The translations under genes and the position numbers were made by a program. This document shows, one piece after another, positions 51,914-61,257 of a DNA stretch of 64,000 nt. Under the pieces are notes generated by a model, which was given only the letters and a program-made list of their open reading frames with translations, was not told where the DNA came from and made no database searches. Source of the stretch: Hungatella hathewayi (lineage in GTDB: Bacteria; Bacillota; Clostridia; Lachnospirales; Lachnospiraceae); the NCBI GenBank assembly GCA_025149285.1, contig CP102274.1, positions 6,242,489-6,306,488 on the forward strand. The letters run 5' to 3'. Every line of letters begins with the position of its first letter. Position 1 is the first letter of the stretch.

Positions 51914-51942
51914 TTGCTATTTCCCCAATTATTCAGTATAAT
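51914..51942 (+). promoter_or_regulatory. Promoter of the NSS transporter gene
   Basis: -35 TTGCTA (51914-51919), 17 bp, -10 TATAAT (51937-51942), ~90 nt before the start codon. The leader in between shows no obvious riboswitch fold. Confidence 0.65.
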
Positions 51943-52032
51943 AAAAAAGCTGTGTATCAGCCGCCCGTTTTCAGGTTCCGGCCTTTGGCGTATACACACG
52001 AGAAAAGAACATATTATTGGGGGTTATCACTT

Positions 52033-53364
52033 ATGAAAACTAACAACAAATGGGCCAGCAAGATGGGATTTATCCTGGCTACCGCCGGTGCGGCCATCGG
52101 CCTGGGCAATCTCTGGAAGTTCCCGTATCTCATGGGGCGTAACGGCGGATTTCCGTTTCTGGTCGCCTATCTGTTTTTTATCTGCATTCTGGGCGTTCCC
52201 GTTATGATCACGGAGATGTCCCTGGGACGGAAAACCGGGAAAAACCCCGTTCTTGCGTATGACACGATTCACCCGCACGCCAGGATCGTTGGCTATTTCG
52301 GTGTTCTGGCGGCATTTGTCATCCTGTCCTATTATGCGATTATCGGCGGCTGGATTATCAAATACTTTGTCAGCTATGCAACTGCCTTTCAGGCTCCGGC
52401 CGATTTCGCGGCATTTACAGCGAAGCCGGTGGAACCGCTGATCTGGTTTTTCATCTTCATGCTGATTACCGGGCTGATCTGCTATTTCGGTGTAAATGGA
52501 ATTGAAAAGGCCAGCAAATTCATGATGCCGGCGCTGTTTGTCATCTTGATCGTCATCATCATCCGCGGCGTCACTCTGCCGGGAGCCGGAGAAGGGCTTG
52601 CGTTTATCTTTTCACCAAAATTTGAAGCGTTTAACATTACGTCGGTCAGTGCGGCTCTGGGACAGGTCTTCTACTCCTTAAGTCTCTGCATGGGGATCAC
52701 CATTACTTATGGAAGCTACTTAAACAAAGAAGTCAGCATCCCGAGAAGCTGCATGAATATTGCCGCGCTGGACACCACTATCGCCGTGCTGGCGGGAATT
52801 GCCATCTTCCCGGCTGTATTTGCCAGCGGCTTAGAGCCGGCCTCAGGCCCCAGTCTGATCTTCGTCACGCTTCCAAAGGTTTTTGATGCCCTGAAGGGCG
52901 GAACGGTTTTCGCTGCCCTTTTCTTTTTACTGGTGCTGTTTGCCGCTGTGACAAGCGCAGTAGCTCTCCTGGAGGTATGTGCCTCCTTCGTCATGGGGAC
53001 GTGGCACTGGAGCAGAAAAAAAGCCGTGCTTCTCTTAGCCACGGCCATCTTCCTGCTTGGAATCCCCAGTTCCCTGTCCTTCGGACCACTGGCGGATATC
53101 TCCATACTGAATTACAATATCTTTGATTTTGTCTGCATGCTGACGGACAACATCTTTCTCCCTCTGGGCGGCATCTTCATGTGTTACTATGTGGCCTGGA
53201 AATGGAGTCCCAAAAATCTGATTGCGGAAATCGAGCAAAACGGTGTGCGCTTCAGACTGGCAAAAATCTGGATTTTCTTAATCAAGTTTATTACTCCGGT
53301 GATGGTCGCCATTGTAACCATTACAGGGTTCATTGCCATTTATCATACAGTCTCGGGGCGGTGA
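52033..53364 (+). CDS. Neurotransmitter:Na+ symporter (NSS/SNF family)
   Basis: A 443-residue, 11-TM Na+-driven amino-acid symporter. The TM1 hallmark is KMGFILATAGAAIGLGNLWKFPYLMGRNGG, spread over residues ~10-39, whose unwound part binds Na+ and substrate in LeuT. The ATG at 52033 is preceded by GGGGG. The bacterial 11-TM forms (MhsT/TnaT-like) carry hydrophobic amino acids. It is followed 79 nt later by a choloylglycine-hydrolase-family amidase on the same strand, suggesting it takes up an amino acid released by that enzyme, or amine products. Confidence 0.92.
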   Translation: MKTNNKWASKMGFILATAGAAIGLGNLWKFPYLMGRNGGFPFLVAYLFFICILGVPVMITEMSLGRKTGKNPVLAYDTIHPHARIVGYFGVLAAFVILSYYAIIGGWIIKYFVSYATAFQAPADFAAFTAKPVEPLIWFFIFMLITGLICYFGVNGIEKASKFMMPALFVILIVIIIRGVTLPGAGEGLAFIFSPKFEAFNITSVSAALGQVFYSLSLCMGITITYGSYLNKEVSIPRSCMNIAALDTTIAVLAGIAIFPAVFASGLEPASGPSLIFVTLPKVFDALKGGTVFAALFFLLVLFAAVTSAVALLEVCASFVMGTWHWSRKKAVLLLATAIFLLGIPSSLSFGPLADISILNYNIFDFVCMLTDNIFLPLGGIFMCYYVAWKWSPKNLIAEIEQNGVRFRLAKIWIFLIKFITPVMVAIVTITGFIAIYHTVSGR

Positions 53365-53443
53365 CAGACCCGTCTGAATATTTATACTGTGACAGGAATA
53401 TACATTACCATATCTTATTTTACCTGAACATGGAGGAATTGGA

Positions 53444-54442
53444 ATGTGTACCGCAATCACTGTCCAGACACCGCAAAGAGAAGTTTATTTTGGACGCACC
53501 ATGGATTTTTCCTATCAGCTGGAACCGGAGCTGTATTTTATTCCAAAGGGATATGAATGGAAGAATCTCCTGAACACTCACAAAATCAGGAATCAATACA
53601 GTTTCATGGGAATCGGCCAGGACATCTCACGGATTATCTTCGCCGATGGTGTCAACGAGATGGGGTTTGCGGCTGCAATGCTGTATTTCCCCGGTTACGC
53701 CGTTTACGATCCCATCGCCTCACCGGATTCCAGGGGGCTTTCCATTACTGCCCTCGAGGTCGTCAGTTTTCTGCTGGGAATGTGCCATTCTGCAGATCAT
53801 GCCGCCTCTCTGCTCCGCTCTGTCAGAATCGTCGGTGCGGAAGACTCTGTCACCCATTCTATCGCACCGCTTCACTGGATTATGGCGGATCAAAGCGGTA
53901 AATGCCTTGTCGCGGAAAAAACAGCAGACGGCTTACATATTATGGAGAATCCCATAGGGGTGCTTGCCAACAGTCCTGATCTTCCGTGGCATCTGACCAA
54001 TCTCCGCAACTACATGAATGTGACGCCGGATCAGCCTCCCGAGAGAGAGTGGGATTCTGTAAAGCTTACGCCATTTGGACAGGGAGGAGGAACATTCGGC
54101 CTTCCGGGAGATTATACCTCGCCGTCGAGATTCGTGCGAACCGCATGGCTAAAGAGTCACACCCCCATTCCGGCTGACAGGCAGGCGGCTGTAAACACCT
54201 GTTTTCACATTATGAACAGCGTCACCATTCCAAAAGGAGCCGTCATGACCTCCCGCGGTACGCCCAGCTATACCCAGTACACGGCATTTATTGATCTGTC
54301 TGCAAAAGAATATTTCTTTAAAACATATGATAACAGCCGGATTACATCTGCCAAACTGCCTTCGGCGTCCGGCGGTGATCTGAAAGCGTTGCCGCTGGTA
54401 AGTTTGAATAAACCAACACAGTTTGACCGTCTGGAGGTATAG
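53444..54442 (+). CDS. Choloylglycine hydrolase/penicillin V acylase family amidase (C59)
   Basis: A 332-residue Ntn-hydrolase. After removal of Met1 the catalytic Cys2 is exposed; R18 and D21 (GRTMDF), N176 (GVLANSPD) and R229 (SPSRFVR) match the bile-salt hydrolase/PVA catalytic set. At the position where bile-salt hydrolases usually have Asn in the NFPG motif, this protein has Tyr (LYFPG), as penicillin V acylases do. It may therefore cleave N-acyl amides (including quorum or lipid amides) rather than conjugated bile salts. No signal peptide is present. GGAGG precedes the ATG. Confidence 0.88.
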   Translation: MCTAITVQTPQREVYFGRTMDFSYQLEPELYFIPKGYEWKNLLNTHKIRNQYSFMGIGQDISRIIFADGVNEMGFAAAMLYFPGYAVYDPIASPDSRGLSITALEVVSFLLGMCHSADHAASLLRSVRIVGAEDSVTHSIAPLHWIMADQSGKCLVAEKTADGLHIMENPIGVLANSPDLPWHLTNLRNYMNVTPDQPPEREWDSVKLTPFGQGGGTFGLPGDYTSPSRFVRTAWLKSHTPIPADRQAAVNTCFHIMNSVTIPKGAVMTSRGTPSYTQYTAFIDLSAKEYFFKTYDNSRITSAKLPSASGGDLKALPLVSLNKPTQFDRLEV

Positions 54443-54461
54443 TGGATCTGTGTGTTTAGAT

Positions 54462-56533
54462 TCATGTCCATTTCCCCGCTAATTCCTCCAGACTCTTCAC
54501 AGGAGGCATACATCTGCTGCCGCTGCAGAGATAAAAAAGAGATCCGGCTTCCGGCAGCGGGTAATCTCCGATATAGGGTGCCAGCTTCGTCAGCTCCGTT
54601 TCATTGTCTGCCGTCTTCACCACAACGGTCAGTCCCGGCACGGTTTCTGCCAGATATGCCAGACGGCGAGCCAGAATGCTCAGCGCTTCACCGCTTTCAT
54701 CAGGTGAAACCGTGCACACCAGTTCCCTGGAGGGATACAGGACATTCATCATCGTCAGCAGCGCAAAACTGTGTCCGGACGGATATCCCTCCATAGCGCC
54801 TGCCAGATAATGCAACTGTTGATTCAATACATCCTGCCATTTCGTCTCCCCGGTGATCCGGGCCAGCTGATACAGTCCTAAAGCTGCAGCTGAATTTCCT
54901 GACGGCACTGCACCGTCATAAGTCTCTTTTGTTCTCACAATAAGCGGTTCCCCGTCTTCCGCAGTCATCCAGAACCCGCCCCGCTCCCGGTCAAAAAACT
55001 GCTGTACCATGGTTTCCGCCCATTGGGCTGCCCGCGTGAGATAATCTGTCTGAAATGTCACCCTGTAAAGCTCCAGCAGGGCAAGAATATAGCAGGCATA
55101 ATCGTCCAGCTTTCCCTCCCCCGCAGAGTCTCCTTCACGATAACGCACCATCAGCCGTCCATCTCGTACGAGATTTTCATGGATAAATGTCTCCGCCCGG
55201 ACAGCCATATCCAGATAGTTTGTATCATCCAGGACTGCTCCTGCCTTCGCGCACGCGCAAATCATCCAGCCATTCCAGGAGACCAGTATCTTATCATCTC
55301 TGTGAAGCCGGGTACGGGTGATGCGGTAATCATACAGTTTTTTTAAATCCGGGCTTTCGTGATTTTCCCATACCGCTTCATACGCTTCATTTTTCAGCAG
55401 ATTGGGGATGCTTTTCCCTTCAAAATTCCCACGTTCAGTTATTCCGTAGCAGCTGCAAAAGTCCGTTCCCGCGTCCGGGCCCAGAATCCGGCATATTTCC
55501 TGGGGAGTAAATACATAATACTTACCTTCTAACCCTTCACTGTCTGCGTCCTGCCCGCAATAGAAGCCTCCTTTTTCATCTGTCAGTTCTGCCTCCACAT
55601 AAGCAAGAATCCGGCGGGCCACACGTTTATATCCATTACGTCCAGTCAGGCCAAACGCTTCCACGTAAGCCATCACAAGCAGCGCATTGTCATAAAGCAT
55701 TTTTTCAAAATGCGGCACCAGCCATGTTTCATCCGTAGAATATCTGGAGAATCCGCCTCCAATGTGGTCAAAAATTCCGCCCCGGTACATCTGTACCAGC
55801 GTTGTTTCCGCCATCGCAAGCGCTTCCCGCTTCTTCTCCCTTACGCCATACTCCATCAGAAAGATCAGGTTATGGGGTGTCGGAAACTTAGGTGCACCGC
55901 CAAAGCCCCCATTCTTTTTGTCGAAATTACCCAAAAACTGCCGAAACGCCTGATGCACTGCGTCGACTCCAGGCTCTGCTGACATGGTGATTCGTTCCTG
56001 CGCTTTTAAGTGAGCTTCGATCTGCCCCGCACTGTCTAAGAATGTTTCCCTGTCCGCCTTCCACTGCCCGGCCACCGCGGTCAGCAATTCTTCCAGCCCT
56101 ACACGGCCATATCTGGCATAAGGCGGAAAATACGTTCCCGAAAAGAACGGTTTGCAGTCAGGAGTCATAATAATCGTAAGCGGCCAGCCACCCTGTCCGT
56201 TCATTGCCTGACAGACCGACATGTACACCGCATCCACATCCGGCCGTTCCTCCCTGTCCACCTTTACGCAGACATATTCCCTGTTTAAAAGTGCTGCAAT
56301 CCTGTCATTTTCAAATGATTCCTGCTCCATTACGTGACACCAGTGACAAGTACATCCCTGCAGACACGTCAGCTGTACCCAATAGATAGGAAAACGGGCT
56401 TATCCTCAAGCCGCGCTTTCTCAAATGCTTCCCCGCCCCACGGATACCACTGCACAGGATTATAAGCGTGCTGCAGCAGATACGGCGACTTTTCATTGAT
56501 TAACCTATTGGGTATATTCTTATGATTGTCCAC
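54462..56533 (-). pseudogene. yyaL: YyaL/SPATA20-type thioredoxin-domain protein, frameshifted
   Basis: The gene starts with GTG at 56533 (AGGAGG 7 nt before) and reads NRLINEKSPYLLQHAYNPVQWYPW..DKPVFLSIGYS, then meets TGA. The next base-pairs hold an extra 20 nt (56352-56371); after them the frame resumes with TCHWCHVMEQESFEN and continues intact for ~620 residues (thioredoxin-like DUF255 domain, then the glycosidase-like alpha/alpha toroid). The insertion sits just before the CxxC active motif and shifts the frame. As read, only a truncated product from the internal ATG at 56330 could be made. Confidence 0.85.
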
Positions 56534-56670
56534 AGGACCACCTCCTTTCTGTAAAAAGAGGGCATACTTGCAGTTGCAAATACACCCCCTGTAAATGATC
56601 TGAGATTGATGGTTACCCTGTTATGTTTTCACTGACTGCGTTAAATTATACGCGGAACCAGCACTTCTGA

Positions 56671-57042
56671 CTATTTCCCGGACTGGATAAAAGAAATCAG
56701 ATCCTCCACGTTCTCAAACTTGTCGTAATCCCCGTTTATTCCCTCCCTGTGATACATGACTCCATTCTTTTCATTGCGCTCCAGGCAGTCCAGCAGGGCT
56801 TCCACACCATACCGCTGAATAAATGTTCTGAATCCAAGCGGCTTTATTTTCCCCAGCAGCCCTTTTGAACAGGATTCTTCACAGACATAACAGCCTGCGA
56901 TTCCTTTTTCCATAGAACAGTTCCTGTTTTCACACCAGTTCCGATCCGCACATTCACCGGAATTACAGCCTGCACATGTATCGTTTACCGAACAAAGACA
57001 GCAGGCAAGACCACATCTTGCGATACCCATTTCACGTTTCAT
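56671..57042 (-). CDS. Cysteine-rich DUF3795-type protein
   Basis: A 123-residue protein with about a dozen Cys in the N-terminal half: CGLACCLCSVNDTCAGC, then CADRNWCENRNC and CYVCEESC. This is the DUF3795 pattern, likely a metal- or Fe-S-binding zinc-ribbon-like fold. Function is unknown. It follows the methyltransferase-like gene by 18 nt and is probably the last gene of that small operon. The ~135 nt beyond it (56534-56670) hold no gene or clear regulatory element. Confidence 0.82.
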   Translation of the reverse strand: MKREMGIARCGLACCLCSVNDTCAGCNSGECADRNWCENRNCSMEKGIAGCYVCEESCSKGLLGKIKPLGFRTFIQRYGVEALLDCLERNEKNGVMYHREGINGDYDKFENVEDLISFIQSGK

Positions 57043-57060
57043 TTGTAACCCTCCATATTT

Positions 57061-57639
57061 TCATTTCGACCCTATGTATCTAAAAACATGTTTTCTGTAC
57101 TTCTCATACTCACTGCCAAATGTATCCGCCATAAATTTTTCTTCCTGCAAAATCTGCAGATGCAGCATTACCACTGCAAAAATCGTAAAAACCAGTAAAA
57201 CCGGATTAAAAAACATGAGGAGGAAACCTAAATACACCAGATCAAAGCCAAGAAATGCCGGATTACGGCTAATGCTGTAGATACCGGTTGTCACCATCTC
57301 CGTCTTGTCATGTTCCGGTATGCCTGCCCGCCAGCTGTCCCTCATCGTATAGACAGAAACAGCAAAACACATCACTCCTGCAAATGCCGCCAACACACCT
57401 GTATATCTGGCAAAAACCGGAAGCAGGCTGATTCCTGTGAATACGCTTATGAGTTCCGCCACAGGCGCCGCACAGGTCGCTGCCTTCATGGTCATTTCCA
57501 CCCGAAATAACCTCCCCCTTTTTCCGCCTTTCGCAATATGATCAGTCTGTATTCCCTGCTTTTTCTGCATTGCCATTTTCCCAAAATAAACTCCATAGAA
57601 AAGAAGAAGCGCCAACAGTCCCAGTCCTCGAAATATCAT
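57061..57639 (-). CDS. Isoprenylcysteine/phospholipid methyltransferase-like membrane protein
   Basis: A 192-residue membrane protein with four to five hydrophobic segments and the ICMT/PEMT C-terminal signature TTGIYSISRNPAFLGFDLVYLG, followed by LQILQEEKFMADTFGSEYEKYRKHV, where the conserved E-E-x-x-L-x-x-x-F-G motif binds S-adenosylmethionine. The ATG at 57639 overlaps the stop of the GNAT gene (ATGA). Bacterial relatives have unknown substrates. Confidence 0.85.
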   Translation of the reverse strand: MIFRGLGLLALLLFYGVYFGKMAMQKKQGIQTDHIAKGGKRGRLFRVEMTMKAATCAAPVAELISVFTGISLLPVFARYTGVLAAFAGVMCFAVSVYTMRDSWRAGIPEHDKTEMVTTGIYSISRNPAFLGFDLVYLGFLLMFFNPVLLVFTIFAVVMLHLQILQEEKFMADTFGSEYEKYRKHVFRYIGSK

Positions 57640-58208
57640 GCTTCCTCCCTGCCGGCCTGTGTTTTTGCCTTCTCCCACTGTTCCCTCGTCAAACAGGTGA
57701 CATGTTCTGTCCTGATATCATTCATCAGCACCCACGGGATCTTTTCATTGGTATGGTGATAGACAAAACCGCATTTTTCCTGAACGCGGCGGGATTGTTC
57801 ATTTCCGTCAAAATAACCGCACCACAGTTTTTCCATATTCAGTTCTTCAAATCCATACCGGATCAGCTCACGCACCGCTTCCGGAATCAGTCCCTGGCCC
57901 CAATAAGGGACCCCAATCCAGTATCCGATTTCCGCTTCCGTGTCCGGGATCTCTAAATTGCTTTCTTTGCCAGCCATGAATCCAATACTCCCCACCGGAA
58001 GCATGGTCTCCTTTAAGACGACGGCATACGTTCCTTCCTTAGAAAGGACATTCTTAATAATCTCACGGCTGTTCTCCACACCGGTATGTACCGGCCAGCC
58101 TGCAATGGGGCCAACCCGGTCATCCTTTGCATAGCTGTATAAGTCCGCAGCATCCTGCGCTTCCCATGGACGGAGAATCAATCTGTCGGTTTCTAATCTT
58201 TCTTTCAC
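57636..58208 (-). CDS. GNAT-family N-acetyltransferase (RimJ/RimL type)
   Basis: A 190-residue acetyltransferase. It begins ERLETDRLILRPW, typical of the RimJ/RimL group, and shows the acetyl-CoA loop IGYWIGVPYWGQGLIPEAVRELI and the NEQSRRVQEKCGFVYH C-terminal motif. The start is GTG with GGGGGAGG upstream. It is the first gene of a probable three-gene operon with the methyltransferase-like and DUF3795 genes. Substrate not predictable. Confidence 0.9.
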   Translation of the reverse strand: MKERLETDRLILRPWEAQDAADLYSYAKDDRVGPIAGWPVHTGVENSREIIKNVLSKEGTYAVVLKETMLPVGSIGFMAGKESNLEIPDTEAEIGYWIGVPYWGQGLIPEAVRELIRYGFEELNMEKLWCGYFDGNEQSRRVQEKCGFVYHHTNEKIPWVLMNDIRTEHVTCLTREQWEKAKTQAGREEA

Positions 58209-58291
58209 AAGAACACCTCCCCCTTCCGCATGACTGCGGCATCAATGGGCCTTTCACACAGCGCACTGCTCAAACAGTCTTACTAACTCCT

Positions 58292-58320
58292 ATCATACCT
58301 TTTTTCGAAGCAAAAGTAAA
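58292..58320 (-). promoter_or_regulatory. Promoter of the GNAT operon
   Basis: -35 TTTACT (58315-58320), 17 bp, -10 TATGAT (58292-58297) on the minus strand, ~84 nt before the GTG start. Confidence 0.6.
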
Positions 58321-58361
58321 TCTGCTTATTCTTCGTTCATCAACAATCATGAACCGTGTAT

Positions 58362-58408
58362 TAAAAAGCAGATATCATTCACTCCCATCTGGAATGCATG
58401 ATATCTGC
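58362..58408 (-). terminator. Intrinsic terminator of the purine salvage pair
   Basis: The outer stem GCAGATATCA/TGATATCTGC encloses a weaker inner hairpin and is followed by UUUUUAA on the minus strand, ~46 nt after the phosphoribosyltransferase stop. Confidence 0.8.
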
Positions 58409-58454
58409 CCTCTTATCCGTCTAGACTTGTCAGACTTATTCTGAATGATTTTCC

Positions 58455-59027
58455 TTATGACTCCTTGACCACATATTCACCGTTTTCAGATTTCTGAAAC
58501 AATGGCAGTTTCTGCAAAAAGATAATGTCATCCCGCTCTGCCGCATTTCCCTCTGCGAGTACAGCTGCTTTTTTCGTGACGATTCCCTCTGCACTTTCCA
58601 CCAGCGCCTGCAGTGCATAGAGTGATTCGCCGGTAGAGATGACATCGTCCACGATACATACCCGTTTTCCCCGGAGGCACTCTGCATCGTGGCCGTCCAG
58701 ATACAAATGCTGCTCGCCTGATGTCGTAATGGAATGTACCGACACGGAAACCACGCCGCTCATATAAGATTTGATGCTTTTTCTTGCAACAATAAAATTA
58801 CTTTTGCCAAGAAGTCTGCTGATTTCATAGGTCAGCGCAATTCCCTTGGCTTCCGCGGTTATAATGACATCCACGTCCCCGATTTTCTCAGCAAGCTTCG
58901 GCGCGCAGGCCATGATGAGCTCTGTATCCCCCATAATTACAAAACTGGCAAATGCCAGATTGTCCTCCAGATCGATAAAAGGCAGTTTCCGCTTAACGCC
59001 AAAAAGTTCTAATTCGTAGCTTTCCAT
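58455..59027 (-). CDS. Purine phosphoribosyltransferase (adenine/xanthine PRT-like)
   Basis: A 190-residue type I PRTase. The PRPP-binding loop reads VCIVDDVISTGESLYAL, and TAEAKGIALTYEIS is the flexible/pyrophosphate loop region. It joins a purine base to PRPP in nucleotide salvage. It is 15 nt downstream of the purine-type permease gene, so base uptake and salvage are made together. Which base (adenine, xanthine or guanine) is not decided by the visible residues. Confidence 0.88.
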   Translation of the reverse strand: MESYELELFGVKRKLPFIDLEDNLAFASFVIMGDTELIMACAPKLAEKIGDVDVIITAEAKGIALTYEISRLLGKSNFIVARKSIKSYMSGVVSVSVHSITTSGEQHLYLDGHDAECLRGKRVCIVDDVISTGESLYALQALVESAEGIVTKKAAVLAEGNAAERDDIIFLQKLPLFQKSENGEYVVKES

Positions 59028-59042
59028 ATATAATTTCCTCCT

Positions 59043-60101
59043 TTACATTCCCAGAATTCTGGCTGCAATTCCGGCAAGCATACCAAGAAACGGATTGGAG
59101 ATTGCCGTGACAACGAGTGCACTTCCGCCTACCGCCGGATTGACTGCCAGCGCCGCAGGTGCATCCAGTACAAAGGTTTTAAACAGTCCAAGCACAAACA
59201 GAAAACCTGCAATCGATGAGGACGGAACGTAATTGCCGATCTTCGGAAGCAGACCGCTCAATAGAATCACACCTACCACCACCATCATTGCAACGCCGGC
59301 CCAAACCGGATGGGGGGCGTTGGCGGTAGCCGAGATGATCGACTCAACCGGGGCGCCGCCAAAGAAGGAGGAACCGATATCCGCAAGGGAAGAGATCAGG
59401 GTTAAATGATCCACATTAAAAGTATCTGCTCCCGCCATGCTGGCGGTGATGGCTCCGAAGGAAATGTTGGAGCCGATATTTAAGCATACCATTCCAAGCG
59501 CGCCAAATATGACAGTTCCGTTTATCGTAAATTTCTGTCGTTTAAATGTATCGTCAACAATCACGATGTTTTTCTTCTCTTTATTCAGAACCGCAGATGC
59601 CACACTGGAGGCGATGACTGAGATTACAATCGTATAGACCAGAGCGTTGGCACTGGAGCGGGTCAAAAGATAGGTAATCACAGCCGCAGCCAGCGATACG
59701 CCGCCGGCGACACGATCTTCCTTTACCATATTGACAGCCGCTTTTGTCAATATCAGTCCCACGCCGGCCATCATTCCGTTAGCAATATCCGTCCCGATAA
59801 AATCCACAATTCTTGTCAGCATCCCGCAGGCGCCGACAACAGCAAGAATAACCGCCCCAATAAAGATCATGGTGCACCGCTCCGAACGGTTCCTGCCGCT
59901 GGTTCCCGCATAGGTTATGGTTTCCGCCTGAAACGAAATCGGCGCTACATTTCCCGTAACTACATTGCCCACTGCTCCGATAAAAAACGCCATCGCCGTA
60001 GGCACGGCCGCAAATCCAAATGACAGCGCCAGCAGTCCCTGAGGCAGCGCATTCAAAACAACACCAAATACGGCAAGTAAATCTGTCAGTAAAGCGTTCA
60101 T
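59043..60101 (-). CDS. NCS2-like purine/pyrimidine permease
   Basis: A 352-residue membrane protein with about ten hydrophobic segments, resembling NCS2 nucleobase permeases but shorter than the usual 430-450 residues. GAVGNVVTGNVAPISFQAET near the N-terminus and the later FGAITASMAGADTFNVDHLTLISSLADIGSSFFGGAPVES (split) carry the family's substrate-site regions. It is divergent from a LysR gene. Its partner PRTase suggests a purine base as substrate. Confidence 0.8.
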   Translation of the reverse strand: MNALLTDLLAVFGVVLNALPQGLLALSFGFAAVPTAMAFFIGAVGNVVTGNVAPISFQAETITYAGTSGRNRSERCTMIFIGAVILAVVGACGMLTRIVDFIGTDIANGMMAGVGLILTKAAVNMVKEDRVAGGVSLAAAVITYLLTRSSANALVYTIVISVIASSVASAVLNKEKKNIVIVDDTFKRQKFTINGTVIFGALGMVCLNIGSNISFGAITASMAGADTFNVDHLTLISSLADIGSSFFGGAPVESIISATANAPHPVWAGVAMMVVVGVILLSGLLPKIGNYVPSSSIAGFLFVLGLFKTFVLDAPAALAVNPAVGGSALVVTAISNPFLGMLAGIAARILGM

Positions 60102-60278
60102 GGTAATCTTTAGTCCCCCTTATTTCTATTAATTAGTATATCTTATAATTATTACATCTTTTATAAGCATACATTTTTAAAAACAATTTGCATTGTAGCA
60201 TATTTTTATATATAATAAAACTATCATTTTTACATATATTATATAATAATATTATTATATTAAAAGGAGACTTTCTCT
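60102..60278. promoter_or_regulatory. Very AT-rich divergent control region (permease / LysR)
   Basis: This intergenic stretch is roughly 80% A+T, well above its surroundings. It contains the inverted repeat CTTATAA/TTATAAG (60142-60167) and a dense run of TA-rich sequence before the LysR ribosome site. Several -10-like hexamers make individual promoters impossible to assign by eye. It is the likely LysR-controlled promoter for the permease/PRTase operon. Confidence 0.5.
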
Positions 60279-61154
60279 ATGACTTTGGAGTCTTACCGGA
60301 ATTTTGTTGCAATTGTGGAATGCGGAAGTATTATGGCGGCTGCGAACCAATTGCTAATTGCACAGCCATCTCTGAGCAACCAGCTGAAAAATATAGAAGC
60401 TTATTATGGAGCGAAGCTGTTAATCCGAAACCGGCATAAGCTGGAGCTGACCGATGCCGGGCGTGTCTTTTATCTGCATGCCAGAGAGATCTGTCAGGCC
60501 GAGGAGAAACTTCAAAACGAGATCCACAACAAAAAGACAGCTTTTTCCGAACTCTTAAAGCTGTCCATCCCGGCGGGAAACTCTGCCTATTTTCTGCACC
60601 ATCTTTTCGATGATTTTCGGAAGGCGTACCCCAATGTTAATTTTGATTTTTATGAGATTCCCAGTGATTTTGCCATTCCTAATGTCTTAAACCACGTAAC
60701 GGAGATCGGCCTCATACGTTCCAGTCTGCCCGGTTATGCATCATTGGCCGTCTACCCATATGAAAAAGAGGAGATCGTCGCAGTCTGCAGTCCCGATCAT
60801 CCTCTGGTACACAAAAGTGATATTCTTGATATTTCCCAGCTGGCCGATTACCCATTGGCGGTTCCCTTTGACTGCCTGGATCTGGTCCGCTCTTCTTTCG
60901 GCCACCGCCTGCTGGCACCGAATATTTCTATTATAACCTCCTCCAACGCGACCGCCATCGAGTGGGCCAGATCCTTCGGCACTGTCGCGCTGGCCTCACT
61001 GACAACCGCTGACTTCCAGCATATTAAGGATTTGGCAGTGAAACATTTTTCTGATGAAAATCTGTTTATTACCAGCGCGTTTATTGTGAATAAGGAGTAT
61101 CCGCTGTCGCGGGCGGCGCGGAATTTTCTGGGGTTTCATGGGGTACATACATAA
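60279..61154 (+). CDS. LysR-family regulator of the purine salvage pair
   Basis: A 291-residue LTTR of the CysB/NAC-like kind. The HTH reads CGSIMAAANQLLIAQPSLSNQLKNIEAYYGAKLL (residues ~15-48), then the effector-binding domain. AAAAGGAG lies 9 nt before the ATG. It is divergent from the permease/PRTase operon, which it probably controls in response to a nucleobase or related compound. Confidence 0.9.
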   Translation: MTLESYRNFVAIVECGSIMAAANQLLIAQPSLSNQLKNIEAYYGAKLLIRNRHKLELTDAGRVFYLHAREICQAEEKLQNEIHNKKTAFSELLKLSIPAGNSAYFLHHLFDDFRKAYPNVNFDFYEIPSDFAIPNVLNHVTEIGLIRSSLPGYASLAVYPYEKEEIVAVCSPDHPLVHKSDILDISQLADYPLAVPFDCLDLVRSSFGHRLLAPNISIITSSNATAIEWARSFGTVALASLTTADFQHIKDLAVKHFSDENLFITSAFIVNKEYPLSRAARNFLGFHGVHT

Positions 61155-61209
61155 ATACCATGCATCAATGACGATGCCAGCCATGCATTGCCTCACTCCT
61201 GTATTTATG
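61150..61209 (+). terminator. Hairpin region after the LysR gene
   Basis: The arms CATAAATAC and GTATTTATG (61150-61158, 61201-61209) enclose CATGCAT/ATGCATT elements; a run of seven T lies ~15 nt further on. It probably ends the LysR transcript, though the T-run is not directly at the stem. Confidence 0.5.
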
Positions 61210-61257
61210 CTCCGACTTTCGTGTTTTTTTATTAGAGAGTTTCACCTGTACTCCATT

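Noticed and set aside
56352..56371. Insertion-sequence footprint in the YyaL-type gene
   Set aside because: The extra 20 nt show no clear target-site duplication or terminal repeats; the origin cannot be told from the sequence.
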